This document shows, in pieces, positions 1-12,538 of a DNA stretch of 64,000 nt. Every line of letters starts with the position of its first letter. The stretch's first letter is position 1. The notes below the pieces were generated by a model that saw nothing but the letters and a program-made list of their open reading frames with translations, was not told where the DNA came from and searched no databases. Origin of the DNA: Sarcocystis neurona (taxonomy: Eukaryota > Apicomplexa > Conoidasida > Eucoccidiorida > Sarcocystidae). The stretch covers positions 154,319 to 218,318 of the forward strand of contig KL647333.1 of the NCBI GenBank assembly GCA_000727475.1. Direction: 5' to 3'. The translations under genes were made by a program, and so were the position numbers.

Positions 1-3000
1 ATCAAAAGGAGAAATGCGCTACTATGTAACAGGCGCTCCAAACATTCACAACCCTTATTTTTCCCGCTTGTTTCAGTCTGTTGCCACGTTGTATTCTGAT
101 TGTAGCGCTACGGCGCAAGATGATGCAGCCAAAGCACCTTCAGCGTCGTAGAACATCACCTGCTCCTGTGATTGCGGGGTAACATCGTCACCAGATTTCA
201 AACCCTGTAGACGAGAAGAAGTGGAGGAGCACAAAGACACTTTTTGTGGTATCCGGAGCCTATCCTGCACCCACAACATCCTCTACAAAGTAGACGGCCT
301 GCGAAGCATGGTCGAAGCTCTGCTCTCCGGCCCTCCTGAAGCGTTCGGTCTGCAGATAATTCTGTCACTTCCGGTGCATCAGCAGGACCTGCTGAAGTTC
401 GCGGGAACACTGAAGACCTCCCCGGCGCGACGTTTCACACACAAATATGCCACTTACAAGGAGAAGCACCATCCTTCAGGGCTATCAAGGGTCCTTTCTA
501 CATTGTGGTGTTTGATCTCGATGCCACAAGCAGCCGTGTGTAGTGGAGGCTCGGTAAATTATAGCTCTTTTGTATATCTTTGAAGATGGAAAGTGCCTGA
601 CTTTCCAACAAGCCGTTACAAGATGCCATAGAAGACATGCGTTTGTCTCCGATTTTCTCTCTAGTAAAAAAATCGTATCCTTGCAAAACCACTTAAAACG
701 CACGCATCTTCCGCGGCTGTGACAGAGCAGCGGAGACGTTCAGAGCCGAAAGCCGGCTGTAATTGACATTTTGGAACGATATGCAAGCCCGGAGCGTCAC
801 AATGGGTTTCTGAGTCGTTCCCCAGAGCCTCCTCACCGCTACACGCAACTGCTACCTCAGGCAATCTCTCATTCGTTGAAGTATATTGATTTGCTTTCCG
901 CTTCGTGCCTGGTTTACCTTCAGGGCATTCACACCGCGTTTTTCACCATCCGCTTAGACCACTAGTACCACACGTGACCAGCATGCTGTCCGTCTCCCTG
1001 CGTCATCCTTCCGCCATCACTTGGGACTGCACAGAACACACCTAAGTGAATAACGACATCCTAGAGTGAAGAAGTACTGTAAAGAGGTCTCGTAAAGATG
1101 TTTGCTCGTTTGTGGCCCCCAGAGACCACACTCGCCGCTTCGTAGCGCCCTTCTGTTTTCAGGTGCACTTGAGCGGCTCAGTCGCCGTGTAGATCTAGTT
1201 TCTTTTGACAAAGCTGGTTGTGTATCAAACTTGTGAGGCACGTTTCGCTGTTGTACCGGTGAGTGAGGTGCTATCCCAGCGGGCGGACCCCAGGTGCTGA
1301 CGAAAGAGCAGCAAAGCGAGCTGGGTGCCCTGTGCAGCTAACATCCATGTAAAAGTCCAGAAGAGAAAAATTGTAGGATCATGTCCTCCTCGGGATTAGG
1401 TCTGCTTCCTTCTGTCGTCAACGCATAAACTTTCCGGCAACAGCCCACACTACTTCCTGTCTCTCTCTCGAGCAGTCTTGTTCTGTCTAGAGCTTTCTAT
1501 ATAGAATACATTTCCCAAATATATTGCTGCGCAGTCATACTTGCTGGGCGCAGGTTCTCCGATGCGGCAAGCGCTCGAAGCACCGTGTGAGAGGATACGA
1601 AGTTCAATCAATCATCTGAATGGCGTCGCTGCCTTTAGCTTTCTAAGACAAACGCGTCCCTCTACAGGACATCTTTGCCACACGCAGCTCCACACGGCGT
1701 AGATTCACAATGCAAACAACGGACAGCATGACACTAGGAACCGGACTCCTTCCCTTGAGACCCAGAACCTGAAAGTGCTAGATAACTCAGGGCACTTGGC
1801 CAGAACGGCAGGCTGCACCCAGCAGGTTCTCAGATCTTGAAAGAACATGATCATTCTGCAAAATCAGCAACTATTGCTTCCATGTTGAAGAAATGGTCTA
1901 ATGGCTGCGCAACACTCAATTCAGTAAGTGGCAAAAACCCTCTCTGTCCGTGCCCTCGGATTGAACAAAGGTGAGCTCTCTTGGAGATTCCGGCATATGC
2001 CACGTAAAAACTTCACAACCGTGGGTGGGTACCGACGTGCTTCTAGGGGAGTTGACGTATGACGTTCAGCCACGCAGGCATTGTATAAAGGCATTAGCAC
2101 AACGTCTTGTAGAGAAAAAGCCGTAGGTTCATTTTAGTGCAGCAGAATGTAGTTGCATACCCTTCGTTTGGCGCGGGGGACAATGAAGCTGAGGCGCAAC
2201 TCAGAGTGTAAACGAGATTGTGTAACGTATCCGAACAAATCTACTCTCTTGAGAAGTTGCCTGTACAGGTTGTTAGAGGAAGGCCGTGGGTACTCTCGAG
2301 TTTGACTCTGTGCTCTGCACCTTCAAACTTCCGCTTGTGTTGACACTTGTGGAACGGTACACTTTTAGACGTGCCTTTCCGCGGCACTGCGTGAGCAGAT
2401 ACAGCCAAATTTTTCAACTAATTTACTTGCCACAAGAGCTTCTAAGTGCGAGCTCACCCGCCAAAACCAGCTGCATCTTTCAGTACACGTTTAGGTCTTC
2501 GTTCACCGCGGTAAACTCAGCCTCAGAGACTTTTCCCTTTCACCCTCGAGCCCGCCGGCGCTCTTCAGCAATACTCTTAGTATTGTAGATATGCAGCGCT
2601 TTCCTTCACAATTTTGGCCGCCGCATCTTGTCTGTCGCCCGCTATGCTCGAAGTAGGAGGTGGCGTTCGACTGCCTGCGGAGGAAAGCCTGGCGTGCCTA
2701 CCTCTATAACCTATGAATGCAAAGAACAATATTGTCATTCGCAGTACAAGACGGCCCATTTCTCGGGCATACATTTCACTGTTCCCCAGAGCAAACGTAT
2801 TCCACAACACGTTCGCTCCCTTTCTTGGATTTTCTTAGACAAAGGGAGAGACGAGGGGAAGGCAGGGGGTTCCGTCTTCCATGCGAACGTACCTTTCGGT
2901 GGGGCTGACGAAGGCCGAGCCACCTGGGGATTTCGAAGCGATTGCAGATGCAAGGTTTCTGAGATATTATAGGAACCGCGTTCCTCCTCGGCAATATTGT

Positions 3001-4549
3001 CACTCCACTCTTTTCTGTTTGGCACCGCCGCCCCTTCCAAGCATAGTCGTGCAAGCTCTAGCTTCATGTTTCACGCAGTTTCGACACCTTGTCTAGCCTT
3101 GAGTTTCCTCAGATCTTCAGATGTTTTCTGCGGCTGAACCGACAAGGACACGTTGGAGTTCCCCAGCTGTCGTGTTCCACCGCGTCTTGTCGCATGAATA
3201 CTTCGCAGAAAAGGAAAAGTTCTTCTGTTGTTCTCTTTCCAAGGGAGCCGCAAGGCAGAAACTGTTCGCCTACTAGCTTTGTGGGTGCGTACGATTATTT
3301 TTTTCTATTTTCCCCTCAGCTGACGACTTCCGCCGTTGTATTGTACGCCACACATTTCAGTATGACAGTAGCCAGGTTGTGTTTATATCACGAACCACTC
3401 ATCCGACTTTTGTAGAGAACGCGTTGGACTCTCAGATCCGACAGGGATGAACAGATATGCAAATAGGGCAGACCTATCCGTCCGACAAAGTGCAAGAAGG
3501 CAGCCGGTATTTTCTCCCCTTGCTGGAAGTCCAAAAGCCTTACCAGCCAAACAGCGCTACATAACTCGAGCGGGTGCACCACTGCAACGTTCTAGTAACC
3601 ACCGGTAGACGCGCTCCTTGAGAAGCATCCCTTGCCCGTTAGGGTGAGCTTTTCCCTCATAAAACGTACGACTGCGTGATATTCTGCGTCTCCAAACGTG
3701 CTTACCTGACGCTATGTGCGTTTTCACACAACAGGACAATGGAGGCTGAAATAGACATCACGATCTGCAACGCTGAATGTTGAGAACTTTGTTCTGCTTG
3801 TTCCACTGCGTTTGGTCGTCAATAGCGATTGAAATGGCTCTCCCAACTGTTTTCACGGCTAAGGCGTATCTGCGTTTTTCGGGCCGTTTTGCAGCTTTGT
3901 TCTCTGCCGTCCTCTCGAAACACAACCTTTATATTCGTGGGCCTGCGCCTTCGTAGGTCAGCAGATTGTGAGCAAGAGAGCGCACTACCGGGTTAACCAT
4001 GCGGGTTGAGGTACATTAATTTAAATGTCCAGTGGGAGCATTCGGACGTCCACACAAGAGTTATAATCTCTCCCACGGCGATTGTGTTCCTCCGTAAGTT
4101 TTGATGTGAACGAGTCGTTCTGGTAAGTCAATACCGAGGAGACCTGTTCCCCTTTTCATTCGCATAAGAAATGAAGCATGACGTTACGGTCTCCTGAGTC
4201 GACAGGAGCACAAGCGTGGAAACCGAAGTCACATGCGTTTCGACGAGACCCGCCGCTCACGCGGGTTTTGCAGGCACTCTGGTGACAAGCACGCAGGAGG
4301 TGAAGCTGTTTCAGCGATTGCTGCCGTTTTTTGGAACACAAGCCGTGCAACCTCTGTAAATCCGAAAAGCAACATAATTACCTGACTGTGATTTGGTTTC
4401 TACGTGTTGTTTGACTTGCACACACAAAACACCGTATTTCCTCACCGCTATCTAGATTTAAGCCAATGTAGACAATTGTTTAACAAAGAGGTGTGGTCAA
4501 AATCCTAATTACAGGTCCTCTGTGCGGCACAACTATGTTAATCTGGCAG
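1..4549. other. Stretch without a supportable gene
   Basis: I see no frame here that combines length, a convincing acceptor or start, and a donor. Plus-strand frames at 2286-2588 (100 codons, four cysteines) and 3089-3415 (108 codons) are the longest, but frames of this size are expected by chance in 4.5 kb of balanced-composition DNA. No recognisable RNA gene, tandem repeat or transposon terminus was seen. Confidence 0.5.
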
Positions 4550-4786
4550 ATTTTCTGCTCTGGCTTGGAAAATTCCCAGGTGTTATTCTGTAGCAGCAAA
4601 CCACTTAAAGATCCACTGTACGTTCTCCTCCGAGAGTGTGTTTCCATCGTGCAATATTACGTTGCGTCGCTGTATGCGATTTCTCACCACTGCTGTCTTC
4701 GAACCCGCATCTGCTTCCACTTCACGCATTTGAATTTTATCACAGCAGACATGGGTTTTGCTCCCATCCTTGCTGCCGAATTGTAG
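4550..4786 (+). CDS. Candidate terminal exon, cysteine-rich, unknown product
   Basis: An acceptor CTGGCAG ends at 4549 and the following frame is open in phase 0 for 78 codons to a TAG. The peptide has eight cysteines, including pairs around residues 3 and 14, and a hydrophobic stretch near residues 26-45. The segment reading VLFCSSKPLKDPLYVLL resembles the F-x-C then Pro turn seen in SAG1-related domains, but this is an eye comparison only. There is no matching donor because the frame ends in a stop. A strong donor GTGAGT at 4873 lies downstream in another frame. A short ATG-initiated frame (4814-4872, 19 codons) runs into it and could be a first exon of a different transcript. It could equally be a chance frame. 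Confidence 0.22.
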   Translation: MFCSGLENSQVLFCSSKPLKDPLYVLLRECVSIVQYYVASLYAISHHCCLRTRICFHFTHLNFITADMGFAPILAAEL

Positions 4787-4872
4787 CGCCCTCGATAAAC
4801 GAATTTAGACTTTATGGGACGTCCTTTTTCACTCAAGAAACGCCCCCGACCTGTGGAGTTCGTGAAGACTAG

Positions 4873-7800
4873 GTGAGTGCAGATATGCTAATCCAAGACG
4901 TCACATCCCAAACGAGACCAACGGGGCAGCCCGGACGGGCAGCATGCGCTTTGATAATTCCCTTGTCAAAGAACCTCTCCCTTCAATGTTGCAAGTTTTA
5001 AGGAATATCCTGTTCACTTCAAAGTAGCACAAGGACTACGATTTACCACTTGCTCCCATTAAGTCGGCATCAAACGAGCTTCTGCACTTTGTTGAAAGCT
5101 GCTCTTCTCCTGAACCATCCCGAATTCTCCCTTCAGTCGGGCGGCGGAATGCTGTATTGTGAAAAGTGGAGCGTTTACTTTGAAACGGTCTTAAAACCTT
5201 AGCACAACAATTCAAACAAATGTCGACGTCTCGTCCGCCGTTGTACCCACCTCTGCCCTCCTTTTCAAGGCGTTAACTGACAGTCACACGCTGGATTACA
5301 GACCCTACTCGCCTGCACGCAACCGTCCAACCGGTGAAAGCAATCTTCGTACCAAGTTGCTTTCTGCCACACGGAGCTCACAGCTGCGCGGGAACTCGTA
5401 CAATGCAGAGCAGCGCGAATTAGACTTCGGATCTTATTCTAGACAATATACGAAGTGGCCTCCTTGGATGTCTGCTAGCTGCACCGTACATCCTCAAGAG
5501 CTTGCAACAGTTTCGCAACAATTCCTTCTCCATAAGGTCTGAAACAGATTATCATGAAAGAATCACGGGCTCATTCCTTGGTGGTACGGAGCCGTCGGCG
5601 TACTACTGATCACCTTGATCACGGAGTCCGCGTGCGCCGCTGCTCGCAGCTGAATTGTAAGTGTAGCACTTTGCCGTGTCCACCTGGGCAACACAGATGC
5701 TGACACAGCGCAAGAATGTTTGTTCCGTCTCGTGATCACATCGTACGCCGCCAGCGCAGCAGATCATGTCGCAGAGGCAGCCGCCGTCTCGTCGTCGCGT
5801 TGCATCCGCTTCTCACCTCCTCCTGAAGCCCTCTGACTTTGCAGGCGGCGTGATTCTCAACTGATACAGAAGTGGCGCTTGAAACCGTTGACATTATCTG
5901 CAATGCCTTAAAGGACACCCTTTCTGCAGGTCAATACTCATTGCAAACATCCTCTTCAACGTGCAGTGCCGTCGGGTGCTGACTTCGGTAGAGCTCCACG
6001 AGCTAAGGCCTCACCTAGGATCTCAACACATCTCTTAGGAGAATAAACGACGCGGATACTCCTTCGCAGTCCGATGCCTTTGATTTACCATCATATTCCA
6101 AATCAGATCACTTTAGGCTTCAAAGCAAAATGAGTGCATCGGTCCATTCCTTTCAGTACCTATACATTCACATTCTGACACTCTGCGCGTCCGGGTCTTT
6201 TTTCCAGGCATGCAGCCACAAAACACGCTCAGGGATTTGACAGCCGTTGCGTGTTATATATACCCGTCCGCAAAAGCACCTGCGGTGGCAGTGCTGAACT
6301 ATGAGCAACACTCTGTTGCTACGCCATAAGGGGGGCGCCGCTGTATAAGAGAGTCACTCTCAAGTTTCGTTTCTCCGCCACGAGGCATTTTACTGCTGTG
6401 CGTTTGACCAACTTCCGCTTGAATCCGATAGATCCGCTTCATACCCTCACACGTGACGAGCGGCCTTCAGCGTTGTTTTTGCGTTTTCACAGACGAACTG
6501 GGTTAAACGACAAAACAACCTAGCCGCCGTTTCGGCTAAGTTCTGTGCAGCAGCTCTCTCAGTGCAGAAAGGCCCCAAGTGGTAACGCGACACTCGGAAC
6601 TTTCTAATTTAGTGCAGCATTCGACGCCATAGTAGTGGCCCAACAACAGACCTTCGTCTTACTCTCCATAGGGAGATATTCATTTACACCTTTTCCCTAT
6701 TGTCTGCAAACCGAACACTTTTTAACCCACGTGTGGCTGAAAACATATTCCGTCAGAGCGTGGCACACGGTCAGAAGCGCACGATTCGCAGCGCTGCTGA
6801 GCAGCGTCAACAAGACAACCTGAACGTTTGTGGCTCTGTGGCAGCACGGGTCAGCGACTACGGAGCAGCTGATATATTCTATCAAAAGACTACGACGGAT
6901 TTGCATCTCCGACAAACAATAATCCACACTCAGCTTGACAAAAAGCCCCAGTGAAGACCCACGTCACGAACAGATGATCAGTCTTTGCAGTGACTGCCTC
7001 GCAATGGCCTTTACAAACGTGTAACCGCGCCTGCGCTATGGTAGCATTTGACTTGAGACATCTGTTTCTCTCCCCAATTTCTACTAGTGGACAGCAGAAA
7101 AGTCGGTCGGAGGAGCAGCTCCCAGTTTGCGAATACTTAATATGTCTGCATAGCCCTCCCGGTGACTGACTGGACACTTAAGGATCAACGGCATTTGCCG
7201 GAGAAGACTGACAGTTTTCATTTGTCCGATCTGCTCCTACGTGTCGATATCTCTACTGATCTTCCTCCACGGAGTAGGACTAGTCGAAGCGACAAGTGAA
7301 AACAGGAGCTCACCCTGGTAGCCAAAGATTTGAAACTTAGAGAGAGTGTACCATAGGAGGCCAGATCTCAGGCCTTCGTCTCTAAGGTAAAAACAATCAC
7401 CCACTGGGCCACAAAGCTACAGCATTGCACTCCGTGAGTTCCTACATTTAGATTCTATCGGTCGGCCGTGTATCTCATCTTTCGCTATTGTGTTGCCAGT
7501 GGATACGACAAAACAGGATGAAAATACGAGCTACGCTGCAGTGCCGAGTCTCTGCAATGTCCTCGCAGCTTTGGTGTTCCCCTGTGTTATTACTCAGGAT
7601 CACGAAGCCTCACAGCATGAGAAGCGACGGAATTGCGCAGCTAATGGCATCAAAAGGGGCCAAAATCATCGAAATCCGTAGCTGCCTGCCCCTTCCTGCC
7701 TCCCAAATAACCCCGGCGATGACGAACGATATGCCCTACACCAAGTTGTTCGTCTCCTCAAAGTTCATAATGACTCGCTGACCAGTCCACCGGTTTCTAC

Positions 7801-7881
7801 AAGAGGGTTTGTACTCCCGCCAGTAGGTCTGTTCTGGGTCGTATACTGTATATGCTGCTTAATCCTTGTCCCCTGCCGCAG
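4873..7881. other. Non-coding or unresolved stretch after a strong donor
   Basis: The interval starts with the GTGAGT donor at 4873 and ends at the CTGCCGCAG acceptor at 7881, so it could be intronic. The frames within it are 60-97 codons and overlap one another on both strands. None has a convincing pair of splice sites. No repeats were noticed. Confidence 0.35.
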
Positions 7882-8288
7882 AAGACGGCTTTTCTGAAGT
7901 TTTAGCATTTCTCAGCCGGGTTCCGCTTCTTAAGGAAATGTCTTCTGATCCTCCATACAGCTGGAAAGAATCTGCTTCAATTATTGCGGCACAGGTGCAC
8001 GCCGACAGTTTGTCACAACTTCGGCCGCTGAGAAACTCTGGTTACCAAGGCAGTGCGCTACACTCTGTAGTGTCCGAGGGCTTTGTTCATCTAACCCCAC
8101 AAGAATCTGTGAGGAAACCAGTGTCCACACTCGGGGAGCGCGGACGCGCAAAGAGATTCTCGAGCGCTGAGGAGCTGTCAAATTCCGTGCAGCAGACAAC
8201 CGTCATCCGTTCCTTATTCAATGGTTTGGGTTGCAAGCACCAGGCGGGGAAAGAGTACACACCGGCTACTCAGTGCTGTTATTTTTAG
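7882..8288 (+). CDS. Candidate terminal exon, unknown product
   Basis: A good acceptor (pyrimidine tract then CTGCCGCAG, ending 7881) opens a frame of about 135 codons with two leading bases, ending in TAG after the residues CCYF. The peptide is Ser-rich and mostly hydrophilic, with an early Leu-rich segment (FSEVLAFLSRVPLLKEM). Two adjacent cysteines before the last two residues are a possible lipidation-type ending, but the sequence does not match a farnesylation box well. It has no transmembrane segment or recognised domain. It is one of the longer frames of the left third of the window. I cannot name a family. Confidence 0.28.
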
Positions 8289-8413
8289 CTCCACCTGTGA
8301 AACCACCAAGCGGGAACTCGAAGGTTATCTTTTCAGTATTCAAGTCACATAAGCCCTTGTAATCTTCACTGGAACCTTCAAACTTGAGAGTCTATTTTTA
8401 AAGTAGAGTCAGC

Positions 8414-8857
8414 ATGTTTGACTATAGAAGAGCGTTGTCTCAGACCCCTCTACATTACGCCAGACCACAACGTTGGACATCTTGGACATCCCTTCCCAGT
8501 CACGCCTGGCGTGTCGGCGCTTTTCGAAGGATGCACTCACGAATTTCAGGGCAAACACTGGGGGCGGCACGGCAAGAGTTGGACAACGGACAATGTTTTC
8601 AGGGTGGAAGCAAAATTGTGATCTATGCATTCGACCGAACAACAAAAAGCTCCTCACTTGGCGTCAAATGGCTGCGTCCTGCAGAGGGGAGCGTTAGGCA
8701 ACGCCAGGAGACGGGCCGGATTGAAAGCGCTGCACGCAGATTGAAGAGTTCGAGCAGCCACTCGAGGAAAACAAGCTTCGAAGCGTGTGAAGAATTAGGC
8801 TTACTGGCGCCACTGTCTAGTAAGCAGTGGTGCCCCTTACTTGCAGCTGAGGTTTAG
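8414..8857 (+). CDS. Uninterrupted ATG-to-stop frame, 147 residues, unknown
   Basis: It begins with ATG at 8414 and ends with TAG at 8855-8857. The product would be basic (many Arg and Lys, a Ser/Arg-rich part near residues 90-120) with few cysteines and no signal peptide or membrane segment. It lies 126 bases after the preceding candidate terminal exon on the same strand. Two other plus-strand frames overlap its first half, which weakens the case. It is either a small intronless gene, a single exon, or chance; a frame this long is expected only a handful of times per 64 kb. Confidence 0.22.
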   Translation: MFDYRRALSQTPLHYARPQRWTSWTSLPSHAWRVGAFRRMHSRISGQTLGAARQELDNGQCFQGGSKIVIYAFDRTTKSSSLGVKWLRPAEGSVRQRQETGRIESAARRLKSSSSHSRKTSFEACEELGLLAPLSSKQWCPLLAAEV

Positions 8858-10734
8858 TTCAGCGACGTAGAATATTGTAAGCAATCGAACGTGGCCAATG
8901 GTGGTCGATTGCAAACCTTGTTAAAAGAGAGGTTTGGCATTCGCCATCTTTTGGGTGCGTTGCTGCGGAGAACGGCGCCTATTGCCGTTGATACTGGGAA
9001 TCACCCCCATAGTCCTTGGGAGTACCGTTGTTTTAGCCATCACATGAAGGACTCTGACGAACGGTTGGATAGTCTTCGTTAAAAATAGGGGGCTGCACCC
9101 ACCGTATTCAAAAAAGGTCACAACCCTCTTTTGGTCTTCAGCTCTGGCGTTGTTGCTTGCCACTTCCTTGGCCCACACGTGCCTAGACTAACGTCCCGAA
9201 CGTGTTCGTCCCCTCCGTGCCCCGTCCCACCTACTCCTTACCGACTGCTGGTTCATCAACAGATCTTTTTTGCAGCGTAGCCCGCGTGTGACGGAAGAGG
9301 GTGCTTTGGCTCCTAATTTGTGTTATAATAGAGTTGACAGCAACCTACCACGTGTTCCTCTCGTACTCTTTATGAAATTCGTCGGCTTTCACAATTTCGT
9401 TCTCTACCGTTGCCGCACACCAGGATGCAAGCCATCTGCTCAAACGTCAGGCCCCCCCTTGCTGTTGCAGGTGTTCTGGTGCAGCCGACGTATTGCGTCG
9501 GCTATTGTTTCTACATAACGGAGAGAGCAAGTGAAACTCAGTTTTACAGCTCTCAGTTTGTTTGACCATTCCCGTGCAAGTGTCGATGCTCTGCATTCCA
9601 AAATACCGGGTTTATTTTATCTATCCATACACGTCGTCGCCTCCGGGCGCTCAAAAGGTACGGGGCAGGAGTTCCCCGTTGTCACTTCAGGAGATACATG
9701 TGCTGCTCCAGCCGCCGTCTCCGACAGAATTGGCTTGCCGTATCGGTGCGCTTTGGGAAGCCACCAATTGCTAGTGGGTACCACGAGCTCACGCCAGCAC
9801 TTACCGCGAACGGCAGCCGCATTGCTGCGTACTAGAATCAGAGCCGCATCGAACCCAAGGATCCAGGGGCGTTCAATATCCCTCCGAGAACCTTACCTTT
9901 CACTTATTCTAGCAGGTCAGATGCAAAGAACTACAGGGAATAGCATGCGTGTCTTTGGAGCAGAAAAGAATTGTAGGTTATGGGAATACTTTGCACTCCA
10001 CCCATTGCCTGCGGTTCTTTCTGTGCACGGCCAGGACTCTCCGCGGACTCAGCACATTCTTAATGACAGTGGACACCTCCCGCAGTTACATTTTCCACAG
10101 GGTGAGATTGCATTGCTTCCGACCTTTCGACATACCGTCTCCTACGTATTCGTGTCATCCCACATTCACGAACAAGCTCCCACAGGCTTCCCATGCAGGC
10201 CTTAGTCTTCGTGAACGTAATTGACAAGGAGGTTGAAGATCACAGTTGAAACCATCACGGCGTGAGCGAAGCCAAACTTCCTCAGCACACAACGGGACCT
10301 CTTGAGCTCAAGGAAGCACATTTCAGCCTTCAGGCCCTCCAATAAGGCAAACCACAAGGATCTTATTTTAGACTTTTTAGTAGATGCACTTTGCAGGTGG
10401 TATTCTTCGTGAGCAAGTCGGTTCCTTGCACAAGACAGTGGGCGGTATTTTGACATTAATGTGTGGTGTATTTTCAGCCCATATAGCCAACATAACCCCT
10501 TTCGTGGGGACTAGAGGGAAAGAGGCAGACACATCTTCTTCTGAATGTGCGACTCTCATCAGTTGTTAACTGCAGTGCTAACATTTTCTTCTCTCCAGTC
10601 CACTTCTTCATTCGTGGCAGATTTGTGCATATCTGCAAGCACCCTTTGGGGCACAGAGCGTGACGCAGAAAGTTCAAGGCGCTGTCTGCCACTGGGGTAT
10701 TGAAGGTCTTGAACCCCTTTTCCAAGTCAAACAG
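8858..10734. other. Stretch with one very long but unsupported open frame
   Basis: Within this interval the plus-strand frame 9531-10205 stays open for 225 codons, which is close to the longest in the window and unlikely, though not impossible, by chance. It starts at GTG rather than ATG. Its translation has no recognisable domain, signal peptide or cysteine pattern. A second frame (9562-9774) overlaps its first third and reads equally plausibly. I therefore record it as an open frame, not a gene. Nothing else is supportable. Confidence 0.35.
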
Positions 10735-10917
10735 TTAACTGTGTGCTTTCAACCTACGCCCCCTTCCTACAAGAAGACGTCTTTCGGGCCGGTGACATCG
10801 TACCGCGTCACACAATGGTGCCCCGTCTCCTGCCACACCCGAAGTGGCCTGCTCGTGTCCTCAGGGCGCAGTCAACTAATCGCAGAGATTTGCCAGTCCA
10901 GTACGAACGTCTCTTAG
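10735..10917 (+). CDS. Candidate exon, SRS-like cysteine pattern
   Basis: A pyrimidine-rich tract (CCCCTTTTCC) leads to an acceptor ending at 10734, and the frame is open in phase 0 for 60 codons to TAG. Residues 1-4 read LTVC. They are followed by a Pro-rich turn, a Phe-Gly-Pro, a Cys-Pro-x-x-Cys (WCPVSC), and then a hydrophobic strand GLLVSSG. The order Leu-x-x-Cys, Pro turn, Cys pair, strand is what the middle of a SAG1-related beta-sandwich domain shows. This is a visual match only. A second frame (10743-11024) overlaps it. Confidence 0.27.
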   Translation, partial: LTVCFQPTPPSYKKTSFGPVTSYRVTQWCPVSCHTRSGLLVSSGRSQLIAEICQSSTNVS

Positions 10918-12112
10918 CACAACTCCGTGTTTCGGGCTTCAGCCGCGGAAGTACCCTGCTGCAATCCTGCAGCCAGATGCCCAAGGGTAGACAGTCTGCG
11001 TATGACTTGTACTCCAGATACTAGCGTAGTCTCAGAGACGCCCGGCGGAGACTGGTTCAGTCCACGCGCAATAATGGTAATCGTCTCCGTATGCGAACTT
11101 GCTGGGACTTCCTGTTTACGAGAGGTACGGGGTGACTCTCAGCGGTCGATTTCGGGTTGGCGAAGACAGCAATGAAAGCCACCTAGTGGTTTCACGTGGT
11201 ACAACTATGCCGACCTAACCTCGTTTTGCGCTTACGCAAGAAGTCTTCAATGAATTTTGTTTCCAAGTGCCTCTCTCCAGAGGACCTTAAAATATCAACA
11301 CGGTACCGGGTGAATTGATGTTACACTCTTCATCTTCGAACGAAGAAACGTGACCGGAATAAGGGACTTGAAAAAGAAAATGTGTAAAGCCCGCACTTGC
11401 TGAGTTCCGCTAGTTTGCGATAACGTTACTCACTGCTAACTGAGATTTTGTCAGGCACAGGGGGAGTTAAGATGATGTCTCCAAATGGACTGTGTACGCA
11501 TTCGGATGTCCCTTGCAAGCCACGCACTGGAACCACTGTCTCCTAGAAGCTGGCGATGCAGCTGCGACAGCTTCCCATCTTTCCGTATGGTACGCGCCGA
11601 ACCGGGAGCCTTTATTATGACATTTCGTCTTCAGCACCTCTATAAAAGCTTAGTCTTCTTGTCGCTTAACGATCGGGACCACTAGAAAACAGAAGTAGTT
11701 CTCTGCATAGTTGAAAAAGACTACATGTAGATCCGCCTCGCTTCTGTGACACGTAGAGGGCCGGTGGCCCGTCACACGTTACAGTACAGGCTAACGGAGC
11801 CAAACGTGCTTTCATTTCGTATGACCAGCTTCCGCTTTGTAAGTGCCTTGTATGGACAACTCGATAGATGCTTTCCTCCGTTTCATAGCCATTGTCCGTG
11901 TCGCTGAATCTCACCAGTCCCTGATCCACACTTTATTATTTGCACTGCATACTCCGTGAATGAAGAGCTGGAAGGCTTCAAATGCTGTCATTCCTTCGCA
12001 TTTACTTTCGCAGTTCGCTCCTGGCAGTCACATCAGAGTATCTAGCCCTACACCACTGGTGTCCCGCCACTAGTCGATATGTCGCTAAGACGTCTGCTTC
12101 GCTTACGCTGCT
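10918..12112. other. Stretch without a supportable gene
   Basis: It contains only short mutually overlapping frames, and I saw no repeats or structured elements in it. Confidence 0.5.
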
Positions 12113-12538
12113 TTGAAGACTTCAGCGCCGCCAGTTCAAATCTTTTGCCCGCGCCTCATTGCACCAGACGAGGTGCAGAGGGACAAACATCCCTACTTCC
12201 CCAGTTGGTTTCACCACCCTGCTCCGACGTTCGGCACATTGTGTGTTCGAGAAGAGCAAAGGTGTCGACGCTACCTTGCCTATGTTTACGTGCCTTCCTC
12301 GGCGGCTGCTCACGAACAGATTCAGCAGTTGCCGCGTACCACTATTGAGGGAGTCGCGGAGCAGCGCTCTGTCCACAGTTTCGGCGGCAACATGTGGGCT
12401 ACAGACGCCCTCGGAGATACAAAAGAAGATGTCAGCTTCATCCCAAGGCCGCTTCCCATTCTACCTGCTAAGCGGACAGAGGTACCGCTGAGCAGACAAG
12501 TTTCAGCTGCGCTGAGCCCTGCACGCGAAAACATATAG
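12113..12538 (+). CDS. Candidate exon, SRS-like domain segment
   Basis: This is an open plus-strand frame of 141 codons ending in TAG at 12536-12538. A plausible acceptor (GACTTCAG) ends at 12125. After it the peptide reads IFCPRLIAPDE, then about 30 residues later a Cys-x6-Cys pair (CVREEQRC) and a strand YLAYVYVPSS. After about 30 more residues comes MWATDALGD, then VSFIPRPLPILP. The order F-x-C-P, Leu-x-Pro, Cys pair, strand, Trp-acidic, strand-Pro-Leu-Pro parallels the linear layout of one SAG1-related domain better than any other frame in the window. The final cysteines expected for a whole domain are missing. A 110-codon frame on the same strand overlaps it out of phase. Function, if real, would be a surface adhesin or antigen. 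Confidence 0.33.
   Translation: MKTSAPPVQIFCPRLIAPDEVQRDKHPYFPSWFHHPAPTFGTLCVREEQRCRRYLAYVYVPSSAAAHEQIQQLPRTTIEGVAEQRSVHSFGGNMWATDALGDTKEDVSFIPRPLPILPAKRTEVPLSRQVSAALSPARENI

Noticed and set aside
9531..10205. 225-codon plus-strand frame as a gene
   Set aside because: It has no ATG start, no splice site at its ends, no recognisable feature, and an equally plausible overlapping frame. Recorded only as an open frame.
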